Assembly (NCBI RefSeq): GCF_900090195.1
Contig: NZ_LT607803.1
Coordinates: 5,544,229-5,608,228, forward strand
Length of the DNA: 64,000 nt
DNA from: Variovorax sp. HW608
Lineage (GTDB): Bacteria; Pseudomonadota; Gammaproteobacteria; Burkholderiales; Burkholderiaceae_C
Direction: 5' to 3'
Made by a program: the position numbers and the translations under genes. Below are positions 7,981 through 16,331 of this stretch, in pieces (position 1 is the stretch's first letter; every line of letters starts with the position of its first letter). Below the pieces are notes generated by a model that worked only from the letters and a program-made list of their open reading frames with translations, was not told where the DNA came from and searched no databases.

Positions 7981-9018
7981 TCACGCGCCGCGCTGCTGCG
8001 TCGGCCAGCCCGCGAGATGGCGCTCCGCGATGCCCGCGAGCGCGGTGATCCAGGCGTTGCTGTCGTTGAGGCAGGGGATGTAGGTGAATTCCTTGCCGCC
8101 CGCATGCAGGAAGGCGTCGCGGCCTTCCATCGCGATTTCCTCCAGCGTCTCCAGGCAGTCGGCGGGGAAGCCCGGGCACATCACGTCGACCCGCCTGACG
8201 CCCTTGGCGCCGAGCTCGCGAAGCAGGGGCTCGGTGTACGGATCGAGCCACTTGGCGCGGCCGAAGCGGGACTGGTAGGTCACGCGGTACTGGTCGGGCG
8301 TGAGCTGCAGGCGTTCGGCCAAGAGGCGCGCGGTGACCACGCATTGCGCGTGGTACGGATCGCCCAGCCGGATGTTGCGCGCCGGAATGCCGTGGAAGCT
8401 CAGCACCAGCTGGTCGGGCCGGCCATGCTGCTGCCAGTGGCGCACGACGCTGCGCGCGAGCGCGTCGATGTAGCCGGCGTCGTCGTGGTAGTCGTTGACG
8501 AAGCGGAACTCCGGCACGCGGCGCACGCGCGCGCTCCAGGCATTCACCTCGTCGATCACGCTGGCCGTGGTGGTGGCGGAGTACTGCGGATAGGCCTGCA
8601 ACACCAGCACGCGGGTGACGCCCTCCGCGCGGAGTTCGTCGAGCCGGCTCGCAATCGATGGCTGGCCGTAGCGCATCGCATCGCGCACCGTCACCCGATG
8701 GCCGTGCTCGCCGAGCCAGCCGGAAAGCATGGTGGCCTGCTTCTTCGTCCACACCTTGAGCGGCGAGCCCTCGGGCATCCAGATGCTGGCGTACTTGGCG
8801 GCGGATTTCGCGGGCCGTGTGCGCAGGATCACGCCGTGCAGGATCGGCATCCACGCGGCCTTCGGAATCTCGACCACGCGCGGATCGCCGAGGAAGGCGG
8901 CGAGGAAGGGCCGCACGGCCTTGGCCGTCGGTTCATCGGGCGAGCCCAGGTTGCACCAGAGCACGGCAGTGCGCCCTGGGGCCATGTCGGCGGCGGGCGG
9001 TTCTTGTCGGAAAGGCAT
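7981..9018 (-). CDS. hemH: Ferrochelatase
   Basis: Inserts ferrous iron into protoporphyrin IX, the last step of haem synthesis. The 345-residue protein has the normal bacterial length. NLGSP starts the core near residue 23, the metal-site His209 lies in VLSFHGIP, the FVNDYHDD segment is intact, and Glu290 lies in PADCLETLEEI. The start was set at the ATG at 9018 because the conserved domain begins just after it. The gene is divergent from the HAD gene with only 15 bases between start codons, so each promoter must overlap the other gene. Confidence 0.93.
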   Translation of the reverse strand: MPFRQEPPAADMAPGRTAVLWCNLGSPDEPTAKAVRPFLAAFLGDPRVVEIPKAAWMPILHGVILRTRPAKSAAKYASIWMPEGSPLKVWTKKQATMLSGWLGEHGHRVTVRDAMRYGQPSIASRLDELRAEGVTRVLVLQAYPQYSATTTASVIDEVNAWSARVRRVPEFRFVNDYHDDAGYIDALARSVVRHWQQHGRPDQLVLSFHGIPARNIRLGDPYHAQCVVTARLLAERLQLTPDQYRVTYQSRFGRAKWLDPYTEPLLRELGAKGVRRVDVMCPGFPADCLETLEEIAMEGRDAFLHAGGKEFTYIPCLNDSNAWITALAGIAERHLAGWPTQQRGA

Positions 9019-9033
9019 GCGATATTCTCGGCC

Positions 9034-9765
9034 ATGGCTCTCGCGACCCCCGATTCCCTGACCCTCGACGTGAAGCGCATCGCCGCGATCTCGCTCGATC
9101 TGGACGACACCCTCTGGCCGATCTGGCCCACCATCGAGCGCGCTGAGCGCGTGCTGCACGCCTGGTTGATGCGCGAGGCGCCGAGGACCGCCAGCCTGCT
9201 GATCACGCCCGGCGTGCTGCGCGAGTTGCGCGAGGCGACGGCCAAGGAGCGTTCCGATCTGGCGCACGACCTGAGCGCGCTGCGCCGCGAATCGATTCGC
9301 GCCGCCTTGGTGCGCACCGGCGAGAACCCGGCGCTGGCCGAGCCGGCCTTCGACATCTTCTTCGCGGAGCGCCAGCGCGTGGAGCTCTACGACGATGTGC
9401 TGCCCGCGCTCAAGTGGCTCAGCGAGCGCTATCCGCTGGTCGCGGTTTCCAACGGCAATGCCGATGTCCACCGCACCGGCGTCGGACGCTGGTTCCGCAC
9501 CGCGTTCAACGCGCGCGAATTCGGCAGCGGCAAGCCGCATGCGCCGATCTTCCGGGCTGCGGCGGCATCGGTCGGCCTGCTGCCCGAGGACGTGCTCCAC
9601 GTAGGCGACGACGCGGCGCTCGACGTGGTCGGCGCGCTCGGCGCCGGCATGCAGGCGGCATGGCTGGTGCGCGACGAACGCCCGTGGGAGCACGACGCGC
9701 GCCCGCAACTCATCGTGCCCAATCTGCACGCGCTGTGCGTGGCGCTGGAGGCCGGCGGCGCCTGA
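9034..9765 (+). CDS. HAD-superfamily hydrolase
   Basis: Putative phosphatase of 243 residues. All four HAD motifs are visible: SLDLDDTLWP (nucleophile Asp22, acid Asp24), VAVSNGN, the Lys in FGSGKPHAPIF, and HVGDD. A helical cap domain lies between motifs 1 and 2, and the sequence is closest in style to the YjjG and HAD-IA group of small-metabolite phosphatases. The substrate is unknown. It ends 3 bases from the convergent 180-residue gene. Confidence 0.88.
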   Translation: MALATPDSLTLDVKRIAAISLDLDDTLWPIWPTIERAERVLHAWLMREAPRTASLLITPGVLRELREATAKERSDLAHDLSALRRESIRAALVRTGENPALAEPAFDIFFAERQRVELYDDVLPALKWLSERYPLVAVSNGNADVHRTGVGRWFRTAFNAREFGSGKPHAPIFRAAAASVGLLPEDVLHVGDDAALDVVGALGAGMQAAWLVRDERPWEHDARPQLIVPNLHALCVALEAGGA

Positions 9766-9768
9766 CGC

Positions 9769-10311
9769 TCACCGTGAGCCGATGGCTGCGGCGATGCTGT
9801 CGTTCAGCGTCGAGAGGATGTTGAGGCTCCTCACCATCCCGGCCGAATTGCTCGATGCGTTGATGATCGTCTGGTTGGCGATCTGCTGGTTGTTCAGCGA
9901 GTTCTGGATCACGGTGCCGAAGTTCGAGGTGCCGCCCTGCGCCTGGAAGCTATTGCCGGGCCCGTTCTGGACCAGGTTCAGGCTCGCGAGCTGCTTGTCG
10001 AGCTGCGCCGCCTGCACCGGCGTGAGGTCGGTGATATGGCCGAAGTCCAGCGTCGTCTGCGTCACCAGATCACCGTTGATGTAGACCGCGCGGGTGATGC
10101 CGAAGCTCACCATCAGGCCGGTCCCGGCGGGGTCGAAGCCGCCGCGCAGCTGGTCGAGGTCGTGGTTGCTCGCCGCGATCCAGATCTCTTCCGTTCTTTG
10201 CGGCTGCTCGGATTCCGGATCGTCTGCGCGCGCCGGCGACAGCACGCTTCCCACCATCAGCGCATAGAGCCCGATGACCAGATGGACGAAGGGGGAGCGG
10301 CGCGCAGCCAT
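9769..10311 (-). CDS. Small exported protein with double-glycine motif, fibre locus
   Basis: 180 residues, function not known. A Sec signal peptide spans residues 1 to about 29 (LVIGLYALMVGSVLSPARA). Residues 47-58 (AASNHDLDQLRGG) match the double-glycine leader pattern cut by C39 peptidases: acidic at -8, Leu at -7, Leu at -4, Gly-Gly at -2/-1. The remaining part is Asn/Gln-rich and carries the module IQNSLNNQQIANQTII (about 135-150), also seen in the other two exported proteins of the locus. The start overlaps the stop of the C39 peptidase gene (ATGA), so they are translationally coupled. It may be a minor fibre subunit, comparable in role to FapE or FapB; this is inference. Confidence 0.75.
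   Translation of the reverse strand: MAARRSPFVHLVIGLYALMVGSVLSPARADDPESEQPQRTEEIWIAASNHDLDQLRGGFDPAGTGLMVSFGITRAVYINGDLVTQTTLDFGHITDLTPVQAAQLDKQLASLNLVQNGPGNSFQAQGGTSNFGTVIQNSLNNQQIANQTIINASSNSAGMVRSLNILSTLNDSIAAAIGSR
10135..10173 (-). other. Predicted C39 (double-glycine) cleavage motif in the 180-residue protein
   Basis: Encodes residues 47-59 (AASNHDLDQLRGGF). Relative to cleavage after Gly58, Leu is at -4 and -7 and Asp at -8, as in bacteriocin and microcin leaders. The motif follows a Sec signal peptide, so processing would be periplasmic, by the co-encoded C39 enzyme. Confidence 0.55.
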
Positions 10312-11003
10312 CAGAAGTCTCCCGGTCCCAGCTTGGGCAGCGCGAGCATCTCCATGCCCTCGCGCGAGATGCTCTGGCCGAGCGGCGCGTGCGGCGCGAC
10401 GCGCCAGTCGGCGGCGACGTTGAAGCGCGCGACGTCCATCCGGTTGTGGATCACGAAGAGCAGGCCGTTCTGCCACATCTCGTCGAAGTCCTTGCGCGAG
10501 AGAGCGCGCGTGCCCTGTGCCGGATCGCCGATCAGCACGCGGCCCGGCTGCAGGCCCTTGACGACCACGAAGTGGTGATAGCCGTTGGTGTTGATCAGCA
10601 CGATGGCCGGGACACGCGCCTGCTGGAGCTTCTCGAGCGGCTGCTCGAAGCCGTCGGCCTCGAAGCCCAGCGTCTTCAGGTAGCGCTTCATGTCCAGCAG
10701 CGAGAAGCCCTCCTTGTGGATCTTCTCCTGGTCGCCGTTCTCGTACATCCAGGTGAACACCTGCTGCTCGGTGACCGGATAGTTGAAGTGGTGCGTGAGC
10801 AGCGTGGCGACTGCGGCCGAGCCGCAGCTGAAGTCGTACTTCTGGATCAGCGTGCGCGCCTGGCGCTGCTTCTTCAGGCTTGTCACGGGTATGTTGAAGT
10901 CGCCCATACCCATGGATGGCATATAGGCCCGCTCCTTTTCCTCTTGGGCGGGCGCCGCGGTGGCCACGGCCAGCAGTGCGAGGGAGAGCAGCATGCCGCG
11001 CAC
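10311..11003 (-). CDS. Exported C39-family peptidase, FapD-like
   Basis: Cysteine peptidase of 230 residues. A signal peptide (residues 1 to about 19, ending AAPAQ) sends it to the periplasm. The C39 triad is visible: Cys60 in KYDFSCGSAAVATLL, His144 in GYHHFVVVKG and Asp160 in IGDPAQGT. There is no ABC transporter or membrane domain, unlike bacteriocin C39 exporters, but like FapD of the Pseudomonas Fap system. Its neighbours on both sides in the operon carry Gly-Gly motifs behind Sec signals, which suggests that they are its substrates. It is 10 bases from the upstream 123-residue gene and overlaps the downstream gene by ATGA. Confidence 0.85.
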   Translation of the reverse strand: MRGMLLSLALLAVATAAPAQEEKERAYMPSMGMGDFNIPVTSLKKQRQARTLIQKYDFSCGSAAVATLLTHHFNYPVTEQQVFTWMYENGDQEKIHKEGFSLLDMKRYLKTLGFEADGFEQPLEKLQQARVPAIVLINTNGYHHFVVVKGLQPGRVLIGDPAQGTRALSRKDFDEMWQNGLLFVIHNRMDVARFNVAADWRVAPHAPLGQSISREGMEMLALPKLGPGDF

Positions 11004-11013
11004 GTCACTCTCC

Positions 11014-11385
11014 TCAGTTCATCTGCACGTGGACGATCACCGCGTTCTGGATCAGTACGTTCGCGCCAGAGTTCTGGATCACGACCGGCAGCCCGCTCAT
11101 GTTGGCGAACGAGCCCGAACTGATGGTGTTGTCCCCCGTCTCGACATTGCGGGCCGAATTGCCGGCCGTCGTGCCGTTCAGGGTCATGTCGTTGCGGACC
11201 ACCTCGGCTCCGCCCCGATAGCCTGCCAGCGTGGCCGAGTCGACCGGCGTGGCGACGAACGCCACGGCCTCCTCGGCCTTCGCCGTTGTCTCGCTGCCTG
11301 GCAGGGCGCCTTGCGCCACAGCCGCAACCGGCAGCAGCATCCCCAGGGCCATGCAAGCGGTCCCGAGGAAAGTGGTGGATTTCAT
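11014..11385 (-). CDS. Small exported protein with double-glycine motif, fibre locus
   Basis: 123 residues, function not known. A signal peptide ends near residue 25 (LLPVAAVAQG). Residues 48-59 (VDSATLAGYRGG) again fit the double-glycine leader pattern (Leu at -7, aromatic at -4, Gly-Gly). The 60 or so residues after it form a beta-prone, Asn-rich chain (NDMTLNGTTAGNSARN, then the module IQNSGANVLIQNAVIV at about 103-118), resembling the hydrophobic-polar alternation of curlin- and Fap-type subunits. A good ribosome-binding site (GGGAG) precedes the ATG. It is second in the operon, between the Gly-rich protein and the C39 peptidase. Confidence 0.75.
   Translation of the reverse strand: MKSTTFLGTACMALGMLLPVAAVAQGALPGSETTAKAEEAVAFVATPVDSATLAGYRGGAEVVRNDMTLNGTTAGNSARNVETGDNTISSGSFANMSGLPVVIQNSGANVLIQNAVIVHVQMN
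11206..11244 (-). other. Predicted C39 (double-glycine) cleavage motif in the 123-residue protein
   Basis: Encodes residues 48-60 (VDSATLAGYRGGA). Cleavage after Gly59 would release a 64-residue chain beginning AEVVRNDMTLN. The position relative to the Sec signal is the same as in the 180-residue protein. Confidence 0.5.
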
Positions 11386-11422
11386 GGCGTCTCCCTATGG
11401 CCTGCCGTGAAGACGAGCCGAC

Positions 11423-11461
11423 GTGCGCCGCACAGCCTGAACGGGTCAGGCCGTGCGGCAC
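11423..11461 (-). terminator. Large hairpin between the Gly-rich gene and the 123-residue gene
   Basis: The arms GTGCGCCGCACAGCCTGA (11423-11440) and TCAGGCCGTGCGGCAC (11446-11461) pair over about 16 bases with a small bulge, 20 bases after the stop of the Gly-rich gene. There is no T-run on the minus strand. An attenuating or 3'-protecting stem here would give more Gly-rich protein than downstream products. Confidence 0.5.
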
Positions 11462-11481
11462 GCATCGGGCTTCGCTATCGA

Positions 11482-12864
11482 TCAGTGACCGACAGTCAGG
11501 TTGGCCTGGACGTTCACACTCTGTTGAACCAGCGACGCGAGTCCGCTGTTCTGGTTCGCGACCATGATGCCGGCGGCGGTCTGGCCGACGCTCGTCATGG
11601 TGTTGGACATGTTGAACGTGCCGGCGTTGACGGACACCGAGCCGCCTGCGCCACCCGTGCCACCGTTGCCGGTGCCGCCGGTGCCGCCAGCTGCCGTGTT
11701 GGTTCCGCCGCTGCCCGAGCCGCCCGCGCCGCCCGTGCCGCTGCCACCGTTTCCACCGGAGCCAGCCGTGTTGTTGCCGTTGCTGTCGCTGCCGGCCGTG
11801 GCGCTGCCGTTCGTGCTCGAGCCGCCTGCACCGCCTGTGCCTGCGCCGCCCGTGCGGGTTCCGCCGGACGTGGCCGTGGCTGCGCCACCGCCGCCGCCTG
11901 CGCCGCCCGCTCCGCCTGCGCCCGTGGCACCGCTCGCGCCGCCTGCGCCAGCCGTGCTGGTTCCGGTGCCCGCGCCGCCTGCGCCGCTCGCGCCGCCCGC
12001 GCCTGCCGACCCGGTGGTACCGGATGCGCCGCCAGCACCGCCCGCACCGCCGGCACCGCCCACTCCGTTGCCGCCATCGCCGCCGGCGCCGCCGGAGTTG
12101 CCGCCGGAACTGCCGCCGCCGCCGCCGCCGCCGCTCCTTCCGCCCAGACCGGCCGCGAGACTTCCGCTGCTGCCGCCGCGGCCGCTATCGCCGCTCGAGC
12201 CGCCGCGTGCGCCGTCTCCGCCGGCGGACAAGGCCCCGGCTCCGCTCGAGCCATTGGCGCCGCCGCCAGCGCCGAGTCCACCGTTGCCGGCATCGCCGGA
12301 GCTGCCATTGGTGGTGTTGCCGCGCGTGATCGCGCCATTGGAGGCGCTTCCGCCTGCCGCGCCCACGGCGCCGTTGCCCACGGCACCGTTGCCACCCACG
12401 CCGGCGCCGGAGGCTTCGCCGCCGTGGCCGGTGCCGCCGTGTCCGCCCTGACCCGTGCCGCCATTGGCCGAGCCCCAGTTGTAGGCGTTATTGCCGATGC
12501 CGTAGATCCTGTTGCCCGACACCGAGCCTTCGAGCTTGCTGATGGCCGAGACCTTCGTCGTGTCGAAGGCGTTCGTGAAGGTGCCGGTCGACCCGTTGTT
12601 CAGGGCCGCGGAGCGTGCGGCGCTGGCCGTCGCATCGCCGGAGTCCTTGTTCGTGCTGCTGTCGTTGTGGCTGTCCGTGCGAGTGCTCGTGCTGGTACGG
12701 GTGCTGGTACGCGTGCTGGTACTCGTGCTGGTACTCGTATCCGTACTGGTGTTGCTGCCCGTCGTCGTTCTCTGGCCCGTGATCTGATCGGTGTCATTCG
12801 CAAGAGCCAGACCGCAGAAGCCGTAGGCAAGCGCTATGGCCGAGGCCACTAGTGTCTTTTTCAT
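11482..12864 (-). CDS. Exported Gly-rich low-complexity fibre-like protein
   Basis: 460 residues, not assignable to a named family. Order: signal peptide 1-22 (MKKTLVASAIALAYGFCGLA); Ser/Thr/Arg repeat stretch about 37-70; non-repetitive stretch about 78-130 (LEGSVSGNRIYGIGNNAYNW); Gly-rich region about 131-408 with GGAGGAGGAG- and GGSGTGGAGG-type repeats, similar in composition to PE_PGRS proteins or glycine-rich structural proteins; and a C-terminal segment 409-460 (FNMSNTMTSVGQTAAGIMVANQNSGLASLVQQ...) sharing the QNS module with the two small exported proteins. The start was chosen at the ATG before MKK, with GGAGGG as ribosome-binding site, rather than at an upstream in-frame ATG that would bury the signal peptide. 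First gene of the operon, with a -24/-12 promoter upstream. Likely the main structural subunit; inference. Confidence 0.8.
   Translation of the reverse strand: MKKTLVASAIALAYGFCGLALANDTDQITGQRTTTGSNTSTDTSTSTSTSTRTSTRTSTSTRTDSHNDSSTNKDSGDATASAARSAALNNGSTGTFTNAFDTTKVSAISKLEGSVSGNRIYGIGNNAYNWGSANGGTGQGGHGGTGHGGEASGAGVGGNGAVGNGAVGAAGGSASNGAITRGNTTNGSSGDAGNGGLGAGGGANGSSGAGALSAGGDGARGGSSGDSGRGGSSGSLAAGLGGRSGGGGGGGSSGGNSGGAGGDGGNGVGGAGGAGGAGGASGTTGSAGAGGASGAGGAGTGTSTAGAGGASGATGAGGAGGAGGGGGAATATSGGTRTGGAGTGGAGGSSTNGSATAGSDSNGNNTAGSGGNGGSGTGGAGGSGSGGTNTAAGGTGGTGNGGTGGAGGSVSVNAGTFNMSNTMTSVGQTAAGIMVANQNSGLASLVQQSVNVQANLTVGH
12683..12751 (-). repeat. 12-bp tandem repeat inside the Gly-rich protein gene
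   Basis: About five imperfect copies of a GTGCTGGTACNC-type 12-mer (plus strand) encode the Ser-Thr-Arg-Thr repeats near residues 38-60. Copy changes would keep the frame, so the region could vary in length by slipped-strand mispairing without killing the gene. Confidence 0.7.
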
Positions 12865-13432
12865 GAACCCTCCAGTAAAAGTTGAACAAGCATGGATTGA
12901 CGTGCGTCGCCGCAAATCCAGGCCCGCATCGCAACTTCGATGCCAGCAAATTACGGCTTGTTTCGCCGGGACCTTTTCTCATTCGGAGCGCATCGAAGAT
13001 GACGGAATGGCGACAAAGCACGGGGCCTTGCGCAGCGCTCGCGCGGGTGCTTTTTCAACGCCGACTGTCACATCCGCTTGACGGTGAACAGTGGCCGCGC
13101 CGTGGCGCTTTCGCTCGCAACACCAGCGTCCGCATTGACTTCGGCCGCGATGCGCGCGGATTCGCATTCTGTCTCGGCCGCGGTACACCGGTGCGGGCCG
13201 CTTCATCGCCGCCCGAGGACCCTTGCGCCGAACCAGCGACACCGCGTTTGCCTCCTGAACTGCCGCGTTCGCCGGGCCGATTCGCAACTGAACTGACACA
13301 TCCCTGAGACAGGTTCCAGGCGACATTCGGTCGCTTACCTTTGTTTGCAACTTCCGGCTTTGCGCAGCTCAAGCATTGCGTTTACGCTGCTGCCGCACGC
13401 CTGGCCCAAGAAACAGGAAGAGAGGGACACCG
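12865..13432. promoter_or_regulatory. 568-bp divergent control region of the fibre locus
   Basis: Lies between the starts of the Gly-rich gene (minus) and the barrel gene (plus). I see no credible gene in it: short open frames lack ribosome-binding sites and family features. It holds the -24/-12 promoter at 12930-12945 and a dyad ACTGTCAC (13064-13071) / GTGAACAGT (13084-13092) that could bind a regulator. No convincing promoter was found directly upstream of the barrel gene. Its size is large for this gene-dense window, as expected for an enhancer-dependent promoter. Confidence 0.6.
12930..12945 (-). promoter_or_regulatory. Sigma-54 (-24/-12) promoter for the Gly-rich fibre operon
   Basis: Minus strand reads TGGCATCGAAGTTGCG, against the consensus TGGCACGNNNNTTGCW. 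The GG and GC elements are exactly 10 bases apart. Initiation about 12 bases downstream gives a leader of about 55 bases before the ATG at 12864. The locus encodes its own sigma-54 activator with an intact GAFTGA loop. Confidence 0.75.
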
Positions 13433-14812
13433 ATGGAGACCTACCGCTCGTACGGGGCGCTGTTGTTGCTTGCCTGTTCCTCGATGGCATCGCCCGATGC
13501 CATGGCCCAGTCGCAGGGTTCCCAGAGTTCCACCGGTTCCACAAATACAACGGCCGCACGAAACGCGAACCGGCGCGTCGAGGCGCTGCAGAAGCAGGTG
13601 ACCGAGCAGGGCCAGCAGATCGAGGCCCTGCGCCGCCAGGCGGCCGAGCAGGAAACCCGTTACAAGGAACTCCAGGACCGCCTGTCGTCGCAGGAGGCGA
13701 AGACCGCCGCCGCCCCGCAGAGACCCGTTCCGATGCCCGCGCCGGGCTCGAAGATCGCCGAGGAAAAGCCCGCACCCGAAGGCGCGGCGGCCGAAGCCTC
13801 CGACACGTCCACGCGTCCGGTGCGCGTGGGTGTCGCGCCGAGCGAGGAGGCGCAGGCGCCACCGGTGGCCCAGCTGTTCGACGAGCCGAGCATCCTGACG
13901 CCCAAGGGCTCCTTCGTGCTGGAGCCCTCGCTGCAATACGGCTATTCGTCGAACAACCGCGTCGCGCTGGTCGGCTACACCGTGATTCCGGCGCTCCTGA
14001 TCGGTCTGGTCGACGTGCGCGAATTCAAGCGCAACACCTTCATCGGCGCGTTGACGGGCCGCTGGGGCGCGACGAACCGCATGGAACTGGAGCTGAAGCT
14101 GCCTTATGTGGCGCGTTCGGACTCGACCATCAGCCGCGAGATCTTCACCGGTTCCGCGACCGACAACGTCTTCAATACGCACGGCAACGGCATGGGCGAC
14201 ATCGAAGCCGCCATCCGCTACCAGATCGCCGACGGCCGCGACAACAACAAGCCTTATGTGGTTGGCGGGCTGCGCTTCAAGGCGCGCAACGGCAAGGATC
14301 CGTTCGAGGTACCGACCGATTGCGTGACGCGCTGCATCGGCAACACCACCGGGACCGGCCTGCCGCTGGAGCTGCCGACGGGCTCAGGCTTCTATTCGCT
14401 GCAGCCGAGCCTGACCTTCCTGCTGCCGTCCGATCCGGCCGTGTTCTTCGGCGGCCTGAGCTACACCTATAACTTCCAGCGCAACGACGTCAGCCGCACG
14501 GTGCAGGGCGGACAGAAAGAGTTCCTCGGCGACGTGAAGGCCGGCGACGTGTGGGGTCTGAATTTCGGCATGGGCCTCGCGATCAACGAGCGCTCGTCGT
14601 TCAGCCTGGGCATGGAGCTGTATACCGTCGCACCGACCCAGCAGAACGGCCAGACGGTCATCGGTTCGGTACGTACGCAGCTCGCGTCCTTGCTGCTGGG
14701 TTACTCGTACCGCTACAGCAACAAGTCCGTGTTCAATGTGAGCGTGGGCGCCGGCCTGACGCGCGACACGCCCGACTTCCAGCTGACAGTCAGGTTCCCG
14801 ATGTCCTTCTGA
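13433..14812 (+). CDS. Outer-membrane beta-barrel with N-terminal coiled coil, FapF-like
   Basis: 459 residues. Signal peptide 1-25 (ends SPDAMAQ); coiled coil about 42-90 (RRVEALQKQVTEQGQQIEALR); Pro/Ala-rich linker about 92-148; then a barrel of about 300 residues with alternating strands (for example VLEPSLQYGYSSNNRVAL, MELELKLPYVARSD) ending in the outer-membrane signature LTVRFPMSF with terminal Phe. This is the architecture of FapF, the secretion pore of the Fap functional-amyloid system, although the match is by layout rather than alignment. The start at 13433 has a good ribosome-binding site (GGAAGAGAGGG); an upstream in-frame ATG would disrupt the signal peptide. Probable exporter of the fibre proteins encoded divergently. 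Confidence 0.78.
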   Translation: METYRSYGALLLLACSSMASPDAMAQSQGSQSSTGSTNTTAARNANRRVEALQKQVTEQGQQIEALRRQAAEQETRYKELQDRLSSQEAKTAAAPQRPVPMPAPGSKIAEEKPAPEGAAAEASDTSTRPVRVGVAPSEEAQAPPVAQLFDEPSILTPKGSFVLEPSLQYGYSSNNRVALVGYTVIPALLIGLVDVREFKRNTFIGALTGRWGATNRMELELKLPYVARSDSTISREIFTGSATDNVFNTHGNGMGDIEAAIRYQIADGRDNNKPYVVGGLRFKARNGKDPFEVPTDCVTRCIGNTTGTGLPLELPTGSGFYSLQPSLTFLLPSDPAVFFGGLSYTYNFQRNDVSRTVQGGQKEFLGDVKAGDVWGLNFGMGLAINERSSFSLGMELYTVAPTQQNGQTVIGSVRTQLASLLLGYSYRYSNKSVFNVSVGAGLTRDTPDFQLTVRFPMSF

Positions 14813-14828
14813 GCGGGGGCGTATCGGC

Positions 14829-16327
<1,499 letters not shown>

Positions 16328-16331
<4 letters not shown>

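Noticed and set aside
11564..12451. Long Pro-rich open frame on the plus strand opposite the Gly-rich gene
   Set aside because: It is the mirror of Gly codons (GGN/NCC) on the other strand. It has no signal peptide, no ribosome-binding site and no family features.
12683..12751. Possible CRISPR array
   Set aside because: The repeats are 12-base direct tandem units without spacers and lie in a coding frame.
12912..12925. Second GG-N10-GC match upstream of the Gly-rich gene
   Set aside because: The surrounding bases fit the sigma-54 consensus poorly compared with the site at 12930-12945.
13093..13106. GG-N10-GC match in front of the barrel gene
   Set aside because: The -12 element reads TGGC instead of TTGC and it lies more than 320 bases from the start codon.
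13078..13296. 72-residue open frame in the divergent control region of the fibre locus
   Set aside because: No ribosome-binding site, no secretion signal, Arg-rich composition like random GC-rich DNA.
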